From the NCBI GenBank assembly GCA_934500835.1, contig CAKSTR010000015.1:1-58570 (forward strand): a stretch of DNA of 58,570 nucleotides. Direction: 5' to 3'. This document shows, piece after piece, positions 27,688 through 37,174 of this stretch (positions are counted from its first letter, which is position 1; each line of letters opens with the position of its first letter). A program made the translations under genes and the position numbers. Source of the DNA: an uncultured Paracoccaceae bacterium (GTDB taxonomy: Bacteria > Pseudomonadota > Alphaproteobacteria > Rhodobacterales > Rhodobacteraceae). The notes beneath the pieces are model-generated. The model ran no database searches and was not told the origin of the DNA. It worked only from the letters and a program-made list of their open reading frames with translations.

Positions 27688-27702
27688 CGGAATTTTGTTT
27701 CG
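27688..27702. promoter_or_regulatory. IclR-type operator, site C
   Basis: CGGAATTTTGTTTCG, a variant with a C/G outer pair. It lies midway between the divergent acyl-CoA dehydrogenase (27604) and E1 (27771) genes. A second inverted repeat, GAAAC-N8-GTTTC, overlaps it at 27684-27701. Confidence 0.55.
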
Positions 27703-27770
27703 TAAATGATCATCGCGGCTCTGACGACCTGCTTTTGCCCGCGCCGACATGCCGAAGAGCCGAGGACTAG

Positions 27771-29957
27771 ATGACAACGCATACCCCGCTTAGCCCGCTT
27801 GCACCCTGGGTCCGACTGGAAAGCTCCAAGGCTGATTGGGCATCCGTCGCCGGCGAGAAGGCCGTGCATTGGTATGGCCAGATGGTGCTGGTGCGCCGCT
27901 TTGAAGAACGCCTGCTGGAGCTTGAGAAGGCCGGACTGATTCACGGCCCCGCCCATGCCTCGGTCGGACAGGAGGCTGGCGCGGTCGGTGCGATGTCGGC
28001 ACTGGGCACCGGCGATATGATCAACGGAACCCACCGTGCGCATCACCAGGTGCTGCTGAAGCTGATCAACCCGGAAATTCCCGAAGGTTGGGACCCCCGC
28101 CGCGACGATTTCACCCCGGGCATGGATCAGGCGATCTATCGCTTCATGGCAGAGATCATGGGGCTGGCGCCGGGCTATTGCGGTGGCCGTGGCGGCTCGA
28201 TGCACATGCGCCATGCCGCGGCGGGCGTGGTGGGCACCTCGGCCATCGTGGGCGGCAACCCGCCCCATGCGGCGGGCTATGCCCTGGCCGACAAGATCCT
28301 GGGCCGCGATCAGGTCTCGGTCGCATTCTTCGGCGATGGCGCCACCCAGAACGGCGCCAGCTATGAGGCGATGAACATTGCCGCCGCGCAGAGCCTGCCG
28401 GTGATCTTCTTCATCGAAAACAACATGTACGGCGTCTCGACCCGGGTGAACGAGATTACTCGTGAGACACGGCTTTCCTCGCGCGGGGCGATGCTGGGCA
28501 TCCATTCGATCGAGGTCGATGGCATGGATCTGGTTGCGGTCCATCGGGCGATGGTCGAGGCCCGCCAGGTGATTGCCGAGACTGGCGGCCCGGTGGTGAT
28601 CGAGGCGCAGCTTTACCGCTACTACCACCAATCCGGCAGCCGTGCGGGCAGCGATTTCGGCTATCGCAGCAAGGAAGAAGAAGAAGAATGGCGCGCCCGC
28701 GATCCTTTGGCCCTGGCCGAGGCCCGGCTTGAGGCGCTTGGTCTGCTGACCGAGGCCGACCGGCTGCGCATCGACCGTGTGATGACCGAACGGGTGGCCA
28801 ATGCTGCCGCACAGCTGACCGAGATGGTGCCCGGGGGCAATGCCTTGCGTATCCCGGATCACCTCTGGCCGGACCCGTCGACCAAGGATGACGGCATCCT
28901 GGGCGACCTGTCCGAACTGGCCGACAAGCGTTACCTCGACCACGAAGATCTGAAGACCCTGCCGACCGAAAAGGTCCGCTTCGTCACCGCGGCCGCCGAG
29001 GCGCTGGGTGCGGCGATGGACCGTGACCCTACCATCATCGTCATGGGCGAAGATGTCCACCAGATGCGCGGCGGCGTCAGCGGCATGACCCGCGTGGCGC
29101 TGGAGCGCTGGCCCGGTCGCGTCCTGCCGATGCCGATTGCCGAGAACGGTTTCACCGGCGTGGCATTGGGGGCGGCGCTGAACGGGCTGCGCCCGGTGGT
29201 CGAGATCATGTTCGGCGACTTCTGCTTTACCGCCGCCGATCAGATCGCCCATGGCGTCGGCAAGGTGCGTCACATGTTCGGCTCGGGCTTCCCGGTGCCT
29301 TTGGTGATGCGGGTGCGGGTCTCGCCGCATACCGGCTATGGCTCGCAGCACTCGGCCGATCCTTCGGCACTGTTTGCCATGTTCCCCGGCTGGCGGATCG
29401 TCAGCCCTTCGACCGGCTTAGACTATATCGGCCAGCTGAATGCTGCCCTGTGCAGCAATGACCCGGTGGTGATCATCGAACATACCGAGCTGTATCAGCG
29501 CGAATTCGAAGTGCCGAAGGGCGATCGGGAATATCTCGTTCCCTTTGGCCGCGCCCATGTCGCCCGCGAAGGGGCCGAATGCACCGTGCTGGCGACCTCG
29601 GTCATGGTGGCGCATGCGGTGCGCGCGGCAGAGCAATCCGGCATTGATGCCGAGGTGATCGACCTGCGCAATCTGGACCATCACGGCATCGACTGGGAGA
29701 CCATCGGCGCCTCGATCGCCAAGACCGGCCGCGTGGTGATCGTCGAACAAACCGCCCGCAGCATGTCGATGGGCGCAATCTGGGCGGATGGGATCCAGAG
29801 CCGGTTCTTCGACATGCTTGACCACGAGATCGTGCGGGTCACCGGGGGGCTTGCTGCCCCGACCGTGTCTTCGGTGCTTAATCGCGCGGCACTCGCAGGC
29901 CTAGACGAAGTTCGGGCGGCCCTGGAACAGATCACCGGGCGTGGTCCGGTTGGTTAA
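27771..29957 (+). CDS. fused E1 alpha-beta thiamine-diphosphate-dependent dehydrogenase
   Basis: A 728-residue protein joining both E1 chains. Residues about 1-345 are E1alpha: FEERLLELEKAGLIHGPAH, GTHRAHHQVL, and the thiamine-diphosphate motif GDGATQNGASYEAMNIAA...ENN. Residues about 385-728 are E1beta: EALGAAMDRDPTIIVMGEDV, AENGFTGVALGAALNGLRPVVE and IVEQTA. Normally the two chains are separate genes. GAGG lies 5 bases before the ATG. With the lipoyl-hydrolase E2 at 13028 it would decarboxylate a 2-oxoacid or acetoin-like compound. It leads the plus-strand unit with the binding protein and class III aminotransferase. Confidence 0.88.
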   Translation: MTTHTPLSPLAPWVRLESSKADWASVAGEKAVHWYGQMVLVRRFEERLLELEKAGLIHGPAHASVGQEAGAVGAMSALGTGDMINGTHRAHHQVLLKLINPEIPEGWDPRRDDFTPGMDQAIYRFMAEIMGLAPGYCGGRGGSMHMRHAAAGVVGTSAIVGGNPPHAAGYALADKILGRDQVSVAFFGDGATQNGASYEAMNIAAAQSLPVIFFIENNMYGVSTRVNEITRETRLSSRGAMLGIHSIEVDGMDLVAVHRAMVEARQVIAETGGPVVIEAQLYRYYHQSGSRAGSDFGYRSKEEEEEWRARDPLALAEARLEALGLLTEADRLRIDRVMTERVANAAAQLTEMVPGGNALRIPDHLWPDPSTKDDGILGDLSELADKRYLDHEDLKTLPTEKVRFVTAAAEALGAAMDRDPTIIVMGEDVHQMRGGVSGMTRVALERWPGRVLPMPIAENGFTGVALGAALNGLRPVVEIMFGDFCFTAADQIAHGVGKVRHMFGSGFPVPLVMRVRVSPHTGYGSQHSADPSALFAMFPGWRIVSPSTGLDYIGQLNAALCSNDPVVIIEHTELYQREFEVPKGDREYLVPFGRAHVAREGAECTVLATSVMVAHAVRAAEQSGIDAEVIDLRNLDHHGIDWETIGASIAKTGRVVIVEQTARSMSMGAIWADGIQSRFFDMLDHEIVRVTGGLAAPTVSSVLNRAALAGLDEVRAALEQITGRGPVG

Positions 29958-30012
29958 GTGGACGAAATAGAACGACATTTACGGACTGCGGTCCACTCAG
30001 AGGGAGACGTTA

Positions 30013-31635
30013 ATGAAAAGAGTGAAACACAATCGCGGCCGATCCACGCTGGGCAGGCTTGCCCTGGCGCTGGGTCTGTCCGTGTCAGCCACTCTGCTGG
30101 TTCCCAGCCTTGCAGTGGCCCAAGACCGCCCGCTGATCATCGCGCGGGACATGGACCTGAACTCGCTGGACCCGCACCGCAGCTGGTGCGACACCTGTCA
30201 GATCTACAACACCGCTGTGTATGAAGCGCTGGTGACGCTGGATGCCGAGAATAAGCTGGTGCCGCTGATTGCGGAAAGCTGGTCGAGCAATGAGGCCCAG
30301 ACCGAATTCACGTTCGTTCTGAACCCGGCTGCTAAATTTGCGGACGGGAGCCCGGTTGAGGTCAAAGACGTGATCTGGACCTTCAGCCGCCTGCAGAACC
30401 TGCAAGAAAGCGGGTCTTGGGTGGTTGAGCCGATCAGCGCCATGGAAGTGGTGGATGAGCGTTCGGTCAAATTCACGCTGAAATCGGCAAACTCCGAATT
30501 CCCGAATGCTGTTGCCTCGCAAATGCTCGGCATTCTCAACAGCGACGTGGTGATAGAGAACGGCGGCGTGGCCGATGAGACTGCACCCACCGCTGACCAA
30601 GCCGAAGCCTGGCTGATGACCAATTCGGCAGGCTCTGGCCCGTTCGTGCTGTCCGAGTATGAACCCAACGCCGATCTGCGTCTGGCACGGAACGACAATT
30701 ACTGGGGCAAGCCGGCGGCTGTCTCGGAAGTGGTGTTCCGCCAAGTGAAAGACGCAGTCGCCCAAGCCCAGATGCTGCAATCCGGTTCGGTCGACGTGGC
30801 GATGCAGATCGACCCGGAAACCGCGAAAACGCTGGAAGGCAGCGCGGTTGAAGTGTCCACCTCGCCGTCGTTCAACTTCATTTATCTGCTGTTCGGACCG
30901 GGCGCGCCGGACAATGAAGTGCCGCTGACCAATGAGGTCCGCAAAGCCATCACCATGGCGATCGACCGCGAAGCCCTGATTGACATGACTCTGTCGGGGG
31001 CTGGCCAGATCATCTCGGCGCCGATCCCGTTGGGCTATCCGGGTGGCGACGGCCATGCCGCACCGGAATACAACCCCGAGAAGGCAAAAGAGATGCTGGC
31101 AGCCGCCGGACATCCCGATGGCTTCAAGTTGAAATCCATCTACCCGGACATGAACCTCTATTCGGTGGACTTCAACCTGGCGATGCAGAAGATCCAGCAG
31201 GATCTGGCCAAGATCGGCGTGCAGGTTGAACTGTCGCCGATGCCGCTGGCAACCTGGCGCGAGCATGTCAACGGCGAGGGCATCCCGATGACCATGATCT
31301 ATTATGCTCCCGACAACTTCACCACTTCGCAATATGTCGACTTCTTCGGCATGTTCGAAGGCTCGCTGATGGCCAAACGTGCCACCGGCAGCGGTGATCC
31401 GGCCTTGGTGTTGAACACCAAAATCGGCGCGATCCGCGACGCAGCTTTGGCAGCCCCCACCCAGGAAGAAGCCAACGCAAAGTGGTTCGAAGCCGGTGAG
31501 ATGATGATCGACGATCATATCGTCGTTCCGATGGTCAGCCCGGACGTGCTGCTGGCCTATGTCAAAGGCGTCAAAGGCGTGCGTTACAGTGCATGCTGCA
31601 ACCTGCCCTTGGCCGAGATCTCCTTCGCCGACTAA
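30013..31635 (+). CDS. peptide/solute-binding protein of the Dpp/Opp ABC importer (SBP family 5)
   Basis: A 540-residue periplasmic protein. It starts with a signal peptide (charged MKRVKHNRGR, hydrophobic LALALGLSVSATLLV, likely cleavage after VAQ or VAVAQ). It shows family 5 signatures such as DMDLNSLDPHR, LIAESWSSNEAQTEFTFVLN, YEPNADLRLARNDNYWG and the mid-protein VRKAITMAIDREALIDMTL. GGGAG is 8 bases upstream. It would deliver the island substrate to the permeases (22525-24383). Family 5 proteins bind peptides, opines, oligosaccharides or metals, so the ligand is open. Confidence 0.92.
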   Translation: MKRVKHNRGRSTLGRLALALGLSVSATLLVPSLAVAQDRPLIIARDMDLNSLDPHRSWCDTCQIYNTAVYEALVTLDAENKLVPLIAESWSSNEAQTEFTFVLNPAAKFADGSPVEVKDVIWTFSRLQNLQESGSWVVEPISAMEVVDERSVKFTLKSANSEFPNAVASQMLGILNSDVVIENGGVADETAPTADQAEAWLMTNSAGSGPFVLSEYEPNADLRLARNDNYWGKPAAVSEVVFRQVKDAVAQAQMLQSGSVDVAMQIDPETAKTLEGSAVEVSTSPSFNFIYLLFGPGAPDNEVPLTNEVRKAITMAIDREALIDMTLSGAGQIISAPIPLGYPGGDGHAAPEYNPEKAKEMLAAAGHPDGFKLKSIYPDMNLYSVDFNLAMQKIQQDLAKIGVQVELSPMPLATWREHVNGEGIPMTMIYYAPDNFTTSQYVDFFGMFEGSLMAKRATGSGDPALVLNTKIGAIRDAALAAPTQEEANAKWFEAGEMMIDDHIVVPMVSPDVLLAYVKGVKGVRYSACCNLPLAEISFAD

Positions 31636-31646
31636 GTCGCGCATTC

Positions 31647-31673
31647 GTCCCGGCGCAACTCGCGCGCCGGGAC
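31647..31673 (+). terminator. hairpin after the binding-protein gene
   Basis: Perfect 10-bp stem (gtcccggcgc/gcgccgggac) with a 7-base loop, followed by ctttcctatttt. It probably limits readthrough into the aminotransferase gene and protects the abundant binding-protein transcript. Confidence 0.65.
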
Positions 31674-31700
31674 CTTTCCTATTTTGACCGGGGCCCCATC

Positions 31701-32945
31701 TTGACCACCAGTTCCAACAGCCGTGACGCTGCACTTCTTGCCCGCGCAACTCGGGTTATTCCCAACGGGATTTGGGGCCATATGGCCACCCGTGCGATCG
31801 CGCCGGGATATCCGCAATTCTTCGAAAGCGCCAAAGGCTGCCGGGTGACCGACGTCGATGGCCGTGAATACATCGACTTCATGTGCGCCTGGGGGCCGAA
31901 TGTTCTTGGCTATGGCCATGAAGCTGTCAATAAAGCCGCTTTGACCCAACTGGCACGGGTCGATTCCGGCAATGGCCCGACTGAGGTTTTGGTCGAACTG
32001 GCCGAGCTGCTGGTTGAGACCCTGGACAATGCCGATTGGGCAATGTTCCAAAAGAACGGCAGCGATGCGACCACCGCCTGCGTCACCATCGCCCGTGCGG
32101 CGACCGGACGGCGCAAGCTGATCGTGGCGCGCGGTGCCTATCATGGCGCAGTTCCGTGGTGCTCACCCTCGCTGGTGGGCGTGACCAGCGAAGACCGCGC
32201 CCATATCCTGCATTGCGAATGGAATGATCTGGCCAGCCTTGACGCCGCCGTCGCATCGGCTGGCGACGATCTGGCCGGGATCATCCTTCCGGCCTACCGC
32301 CATGACGTCGGCCGCGACCAGGAGATGCCGGACCCGGCCTTCCTGGCCAAGGCCCGCGCGCTGTGCGATGCCAAGGATGCAATGCTGATCCTGGATGATG
32401 TCCGCGCCGGTTTCCGGCTGGACATTCGCGGCAGCTGGGCTGGCACCGGCGTCTCGCCGGATCTTGCCGCCTATTCCAAGGCCATCGCCAATGGATGGCC
32501 CCTGGCCGCCGTGGTTGGCTCGGCTCGTGCGCGCGACGGGGCGGGCAAGGTCTTTGTTACTGGCTCGTTCTGGTATGGCGCCGTGGCGCAAGCCGCCGCC
32601 TTGACCACGATCAAGACCCTGCGCGACAGTGATGGCATCGGCCATTCCCGCCGCATGGGAGAGCGTCTTCGGGAAGGCTTCGACCGTGTCACAAAGGCGC
32701 ATGGCCTGACCCTGCGCCAGACCGGCCCGGCGCAGATGCCGGTGATGCTGTTCGATGGCGATACAGAGCTGCGGATCGGCAATGCCTTCTGCCTGGCCGC
32801 GCTGAACCACGGTATCTACCTGCACCCCAAGCACAACATGTTCCTAAGTGCGGCCCATACCGAAGCCGATATCGACACCGCCATCGCGGCGGCCGAAGCC
32901 GCCTTGCACGACATCGCCAAGGCGGGGGTCATTCCTCAGGTCTGA
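31701..32945 (+). CDS. class III aminotransferase (glutamate-1-semialdehyde-aminomutase-like)
   Basis: A PLP enzyme of about 414 residues. The N-terminal part reads GYPQFFESAKGCRVTDVDGREYIDFMCAWGPNVLGYGH, followed by FQKNGSDATTACVTIARAATGR (cofactor phosphate loop) and YSKAIANGWPLAAVVG with the catalytic lysine. The wording is closer to the GSA-aminomutase and beta-amino acid aminotransferase branch than to ornithine or GABA transaminases. I chose the TTG at 31701 since the residues before it (from 31593) overlap the upstream gene and look unlike the family. The start is uncertain. It probably acts on a substrate amino group in the imported compound. Confidence 0.85.
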   Translation: MTTSSNSRDAALLARATRVIPNGIWGHMATRAIAPGYPQFFESAKGCRVTDVDGREYIDFMCAWGPNVLGYGHEAVNKAALTQLARVDSGNGPTEVLVELAELLVETLDNADWAMFQKNGSDATTACVTIARAATGRRKLIVARGAYHGAVPWCSPSLVGVTSEDRAHILHCEWNDLASLDAAVASAGDDLAGIILPAYRHDVGRDQEMPDPAFLAKARALCDAKDAMLILDDVRAGFRLDIRGSWAGTGVSPDLAAYSKAIANGWPLAAVVGSARARDGAGKVFVTGSFWYGAVAQAAALTTIKTLRDSDGIGHSRRMGERLREGFDRVTKAHGLTLRQTGPAQMPVMLFDGDTELRIGNAFCLAALNHGIYLHPKHNMFLSAAHTEADIDTAIAAAEAALHDIAKAGVIPQV

Positions 32946-32970
32946 GGGTGGTTGCACCCGGTTGGAATGA

Positions 32971-32999
32971 AAAGGGCCGCGGCATCGCCGCGGCCCTTT
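32971..32999 (+). terminator. rho-independent terminator
   Basis: 13-bp perfect stem (aaagggccgcggc/gccgcggcccttt), 3-base loop, then gttttg. It ends the E1-binding protein-aminotransferase unit. Confidence 0.85.
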
Positions 33000-33399
33000 G
33001 TTTTGTCTTGGGAAATTCAGGACGGTGGTCGAGTGCTGGCCCAATTGAAGGGCGTGATTGCAAAGAACACCGTCGCCAAGCCTTTGCTGCGATAGATAAC
33101 CTCAGTTCACCTCAGGAGGCGATCAAGGCAAGCCACTTCGATGATCACGCTTGCATAAATATGGAAAATAATTCCACTTATGTTCAAAGGAATATTCCCT
33201 AACGCGATCCATTGGCTTAATCTGACCTCGGATCGCACAGAGCCATATCTGGCCAGACCTGAATCAAGCTGTTTGAAGAGGGAAAGGTTCAGTTGCAGGT
33301 GACCCGCCGTGGCGGCGCCGATGCTGAAGGACTGGCGTGCGTGAACGATTGCAAACCCGGCCCCGTGGCATCGAAACCCGGCTAATGGATATCCGAAAC
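33000..33399. other. intergenic region with thiolase promoter
   Basis: No clear gene. It holds the perfect IclR-type palindrome at 33162, a second 10-base palindrome GGAATATTCC at 33189-33198, and AT-rich sequence (33150-33200) that would suit a promoter for the thiolase gene. Confidence 0.5.
33162..33176. promoter_or_regulatory. IclR-type operator, site D
   Basis: TGGAAAATAATTCCA is a perfect inverted repeat TGGAA-N5-TTCCA and the best match in the window to the E. coli IclR consensus TGGAAATNATTTCCA. It lies about 220 bases upstream of the thiolase start. Confidence 0.75.
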
Positions 33400-34599
33400 A
33401 TGACCGAAGCCTATATCTGTGACTATATCCGCACTCCGATTGGCCGCTATGCTGGCGCGCTGTCTTCGGTTCGGACCGATGATCTTGCTGCGATCCCGAT
33501 CCGCGCCCTGATGGCGCGAAACCCCTCGGTGGATTGGGAGGCGCTGGAGGATGTCATCTATGGCTGCGCCAATCAGGCCGGGGAAGACAATCGCAACGTT
33601 GCGCGGATGGCCGGGCTTTTGGCCGGACTGCCGATCAGCTCGGCCGGGGCGACGATCAATAGGCTGTGCGGCTCGGGGATGGATGCGGTGATTATGGCGG
33701 CGCGGTCGATCCGCGCGGGCGAGGGTGATCTTTACATCGCAGGTGGCGTCGAAAGCATGAGCCGCGCGCCGTTCGTGATGCCGAAATCCGACAGCGCCTT
33801 TGGCCGCAGCAATGCGGTCTATGACACCACGATCGGCTGGCGTTTCGTGAACCCGGCGATGGACAAGTCCTATGGCACAGATTCCATGCCGCAGACCGGT
33901 CAGAACGTGGCCGATGATTACGGCATCAGCCGTGAGGCGCAGGATGCCATGGCCCTGGCCAGTCAGCAAAAGGCTGCCACGGCGGCCGAAAATGGCCGTC
34001 TTGGACGCGAGATCACCGACGTAGTGATCCCGCAGCGCAAGGGCGATACCGTTGTGGTCAACCGTGACGAGCACCCGCGGGCCACCACGATGGAGGCGTT
34101 GGCCAAGCTGAAACCCATCTTCCCCAATGGCTCGGTCACGGCCGGCAACGCCAGCGGGGTCAATGACGGGGCAGCGGCGCTGATCATCGCGTCGGCCGAG
34201 GCGGCGGCCAAACATGGGCTGACGCCGATTGCCCGGATCCTCGGCGGGGCTGTGGCCGGGGTGGCGCCCCGGATCATGGGCATCGGCCCTGCCCCTGCCT
34301 CACAAAAGCTGATGGCGCGGCTGGGGCTGACCCAAACGGATTTTGACGTGATCGAGCTGAACGAGGCTTTCGCCGCTCAAGGTGTGGCCACGCTGCACCA
34401 ATTGGGCATTGAGGATGCCGACCCGCGGGTCAACCGCAATGGAGGCGCGATTGCGCTGGGGCATCCTTTGGGCATGTCTGGTGCCAGGATCACCGGCACA
34501 GCCGCGCTGGAACTGAACCTGACCGGCGGCCGTCGGTCGCTCTCGACCATGTGCATCGGCGTGGGGCAGGGAATCGCGGTAGCGCTGGAGCGCGTCTGA
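33400..34599 (+). CDS. acetyl-CoA acyltransferase (PcaF/beta-ketoadipyl-CoA thiolase-like)
   Basis: A 399-residue thiolase that would cleave a 3-oxoacyl-CoA. MTEAYICDYIRTPIGRYAGALS at the N-terminus, the acyl-accepting cysteine in INRLCGSGMDAV (about residue 90), ESMSRAPFVMPKS, NEAFAAQ with GGAIALGHPLGMSGAR and the second cysteine in LSTMCIGVGQG are all present. The length and start fit PcaF (400 residues), which cleaves 3-oxoadipyl-CoA. A GTG at 33337 has a good AAGGA site but would add 21 unrelated residues. The gene stands alone with its own operator site and probably completes beta-oxidation for the island. Confidence 0.9.
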   Translation: MTEAYICDYIRTPIGRYAGALSSVRTDDLAAIPIRALMARNPSVDWEALEDVIYGCANQAGEDNRNVARMAGLLAGLPISSAGATINRLCGSGMDAVIMAARSIRAGEGDLYIAGGVESMSRAPFVMPKSDSAFGRSNAVYDTTIGWRFVNPAMDKSYGTDSMPQTGQNVADDYGISREAQDAMALASQQKAATAAENGRLGREITDVVIPQRKGDTVVVNRDEHPRATTMEALAKLKPIFPNGSVTAGNASGVNDGAAALIIASAEAAAKHGLTPIARILGGAVAGVAPRIMGIGPAPASQKLMARLGLTQTDFDVIELNEAFAAQGVATLHQLGIEDADPRVNRNGGAIALGHPLGMSGARITGTAALELNLTGGRRSLSTMCIGVGQGIAVALERV

Positions 34600-34619
34600 C
34601 CCGTTTGACAGACACCAAT

Positions 34620-34655
34620 GCAAAGGGCCGCCGCATGGTGCAGGCGGCGCTTTGC
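34620..34655. terminator. convergent hairpin terminator
   Basis: A 13-bp stem with one mismatch (gcaaagggccgcc/ggcggcgctttgc), loop of about 10 bases. It lies between the thiolase and the minus-strand flavoprotein genes, both ending toward it. Confidence 0.65.
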
Positions 34656-34663
34656 AGCTCGGC

Positions 34664-37117
34664 CTATGCCTTGATCCGCAAGCCTTTCAGATCATACCAG
34701 GGTGCCAGCTGCAGCTTGACCGGATAGCGGCGCAGCGCCACTTCGACCTCGAAGCTGCCCTCGGCCAGCCAGGCGGGCGTCACCCCTTCGGGATGCGAGA
34801 CATAGCCCATGCCCAGCGAGCGGTCGATGCGGTGGCCCCAGGCCCCCGAGGTGACAGAGCCGACATAGCTCTCGCCAAGACGGATCGGCTCATTGTGGTA
34901 GAGCCGTGGGGCATCGTCGCAATCCACCATGAATTGCGCCATGCGGCGGCGCGGGGCACCGGCCTCTTTCGCCCGCAGGATAGCATCGCGCCCGATGAAG
35001 CCGCCGGGTTTGTCGAGGGCCACGGCAAAGCCCAGCCCGGCCTGCAGCGGATTGTCGTCCTGGCCGATGTCATGGCCCCAGTGACGATAGCCCTTCTCCA
35101 TCCGCATCGAGCCGATGGCAAAGAAGCCGGCATGGCCCAGAAGGAATGCCTCGCCTGCCCGGGTCAGGGTGTCGAAGACATGGGCGGCTTGATCGGCGTC
35201 GACGTAAAGCTCCCAGCCCAGTTCCCCGACATAGGTCACCCGAGAGGCACGGGCAGTGGCATAGCCGATCTCGATCTCCTGGCTGAAGCCGAAGGGATGC
35301 GCGGCATTGGACAGATCCGCGCCCGAGACCGATTGCAGCAGATCGCGCGCCCGCGGGCCCATCACGGCGAACATCGCCATTCCGGCGCTGACGTCCAGCG
35401 CGAAGGCATGGGCCTCGGCGGGGATGTGGCGGCGCAGCCAGACCAGATCCTTGGTCTGATCCGGCCCGCCGGTCACCACCAGGAAAGAGGTCTCGGCCAG
35501 CCGGGTGATCGTGACATCGGACTCGATCCCGCCGGTCTCGTTCAGCCATTGGGTGTAGACGATGCGGCCGATCTCCACGTCAACATCATTGGCCGAGATC
35601 AGGTTCAGCACCTTGCAGGCATCGCGCCCTTCGACCCGATACATCGCAAAGCTGCTTTGATCGAAGATCGAGACATGTTCGTTGGTGTGGCGCACTTCGC
35701 GGCGGCAGGCGTCGTTCCAACTTTGCGCGCCCCAGGAATAGGTGATCTCGCACGCTTCGCCGGGGCGGGTGAAGAAGGCCGGGCGCTCATATCCCGCGGC
35801 TTCGGTGAAGACGGCTCCCAGATCATGCAAGCGGTCATGCACCACCGATTTGCGCAGATCGCGGGCAGTTTCCTTCTGGCGGTAGGGCCAATGCTTGTCA
35901 TAGAGCAGCCCAAGCGATTCCGTGGCGCGGTCCACCAGATATTTCTTGTTCTTCTGGAACGGCTGCATCCGTTTGATGTCGACGCCGGTCACCTCAAAGG
36001 GGGCCTTACCCTCTTTGATCCATGAGGCCAGGGTCTTGCCGACGCCGCCCGACGACAGAATGCCGATCGAGTTGAAACCGCAGGCGCAGAACAGCTTTTC
36101 CACCTCGGGCGTTTCGCCCATCAGATAGCTGGTGTCGGGAGTAAAGCTTTCCGGGCCGTTGAAGAACAGCTGGATTCCGGCATTGGCAAGGGTCGGAACC
36201 CGGGCCATGCAGGTGTTGATGATCTCTTCAAACTGCTCGAAATCGGGGGGCAGCGAGTCAAAGCAGAAGTCTTCCGGGATGCCGTTCTGGCCCCAGGGCT
36301 TGGCGCGCTTCTCATAGCCGCCGAACAGGATCTTGCCGGCGTCCTCTTTGTAATAGGCGCCTTCATCGGCCACGAACAGAACCGGCAGGTTCTTGGGCAG
36401 ATCGGGGATCACCTCGGTCACCAGATAGAAATGCTCGGTGGCCTGCAGCGGCAGCGAGACGCCGATGGTTGCGGCCAGATCGCGCGACCACATCCCGCCG
36501 GTGATCACCACGTTCTTGGCGCGCACCTCGCCCTTGTCGGTCATTACGCCAACGGCGCGGCCGCCTTCGACCAGGATCCTGGTGACCAGCGTATGCTCGA
36601 AGATCCGCGCGCCGCCCATCTTTGCGCCCTTGGCCATGGCCATGGTCACATCCAGCGGGTTGACCATGCCGTCATCCGGCGACCAGATCCCGCCGACGAT
36701 ACCCTCGGGGCTGATCGGCGACCAGCGCTCGACCACCTCTTCGGGGCGCAAGATGTCGATGTTCAGCCCGAATTGCCGGGCCGGACCCACCGCGCGCAAC
36801 ATCTCTTCAAAGCGCGCCTCGGAATTGGCGACCCGAAGCGAGCCATTGCGGCGAAAGCCCGTCGCCTGCCCGGTTTCGGCCTCGAGCGAGGCAAAAAGCT
36901 CGCTGGTGTAGCGGGCGAGGTCGGTCATATTGGCGCTGGCGCGCATCTGGGTGAAGAGGCCAGCGGCATGCCAGGTTGTGCCGGAGGTCAGCTGCTTGCG
37001 TTCGAACAGCCCGACATCGGTGATGCCGATCTTGGTCAGATGATAGGCCAGCGAAACACCGGCAATGCCACCGCCGATGATGGCGACATCCACCTTTGCG
37101 GGTACGTCCATGGTCAT
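34664..37117 (-). CDS. FAD-dependent oxidoreductase with GcvT domain (dimethylglycine/sarcosine dehydrogenase-like)
   Basis: An 817-residue protein. The N-terminal FAD-binding DAO domain begins [19 protein letters not shown] (GxGxxG) and [10 protein letters not shown], where the histidine may carry covalent flavin in this family. An FAO middle domain follows, and the C-terminal half (about residue 430 on) is an aminomethyltransferase (GcvT) domain with [12 protein letters not shown] and WGHRID segments typical of folate-binding dehydrogenases. It would oxidatively demethylate an N-methyl amine or amino acid and pass the one-carbon unit to tetrahydrofolate. It is the last gene of the unit with the phospholyase and kinase genes. 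AGGA lies 5 bases upstream. Confidence 0.88.
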   Translation of the reverse strand: MTMDVPAKVDVAIIGGGIAGVSLAYHLTKIGITDVGLFERKQLTSGTTWHAAGLFTQMRASANMTDLARYTSELFASLEAETGQATGFRRNGSLRVANSEARFEEMLRAVGPARQFGLNIDILRPEEVVERWSPISPEGIVGGIWSPDDGMVNPLDVTMAMAKGAKMGGARIFEHTLVTRILVEGGRAVGVMTDKGEVRAKNVVITGGMWSRDLAATIGVSLPLQATEHFYLVTEVIPDLPKNLPVLFVADEGAYYKEDAGKILFGGYEKRAKPWGQNGIPEDFCFDSLPPDFEQFEEIINTCMARVPTLANAGIQLFFNGPESFTPDTSYLMGETPEVEKLFCACGFNSIGILSSGGVGKTLASWIKEGKAPFEVTGVDIKRMQPFQKNKKYLVDRATESLGLLYDKHWPYRQKETARDLRKSVVHDRLHDLGAVFTEAAGYERPAFFTRPGEACEITYSWGAQSWNDACRREVRHTNEHVSIFDQSSFAMYRVEGRDACKVLNLISANDVDVEIGRIVYTQWLNETGGIESDVTITRLAETSFLVVTGGPDQTKDLVWLRRHIPAEAHAFALDVSAGMAMFAVMGPRARDLLQSVSGADLSNAAHPFGFSQEIEIGYATARASRVTYVGELGWELYVDADQAAHVFDTLTRAGEAFLLGHAGFFAIGSMRMEKGYRHWGHDIGQDDNPLQAGLGFAVALDKPGGFIGRDAILRAKEAGAPRRRMAQFMVDCDDAPRLYHNEPIRLGESYVGSVTSGAWGHRIDRSLGMGYVSHPEGVTPAWLAEGSFEVEVALRRYPVKLQLAPWYDLKGLRIKA

Positions 37118-37174
37118 GTCTTTCCTGCTGGGAATGGGGCCGCGTGGGCCGCGGCCTTGGTTATTCGCGACGCG

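Noticed and set aside
27648..29351. Long minus-strand open frame opposite the fused E1 gene
   Set aside because: A shadow of the E1 gene, rich in His and Arg, with no motif.
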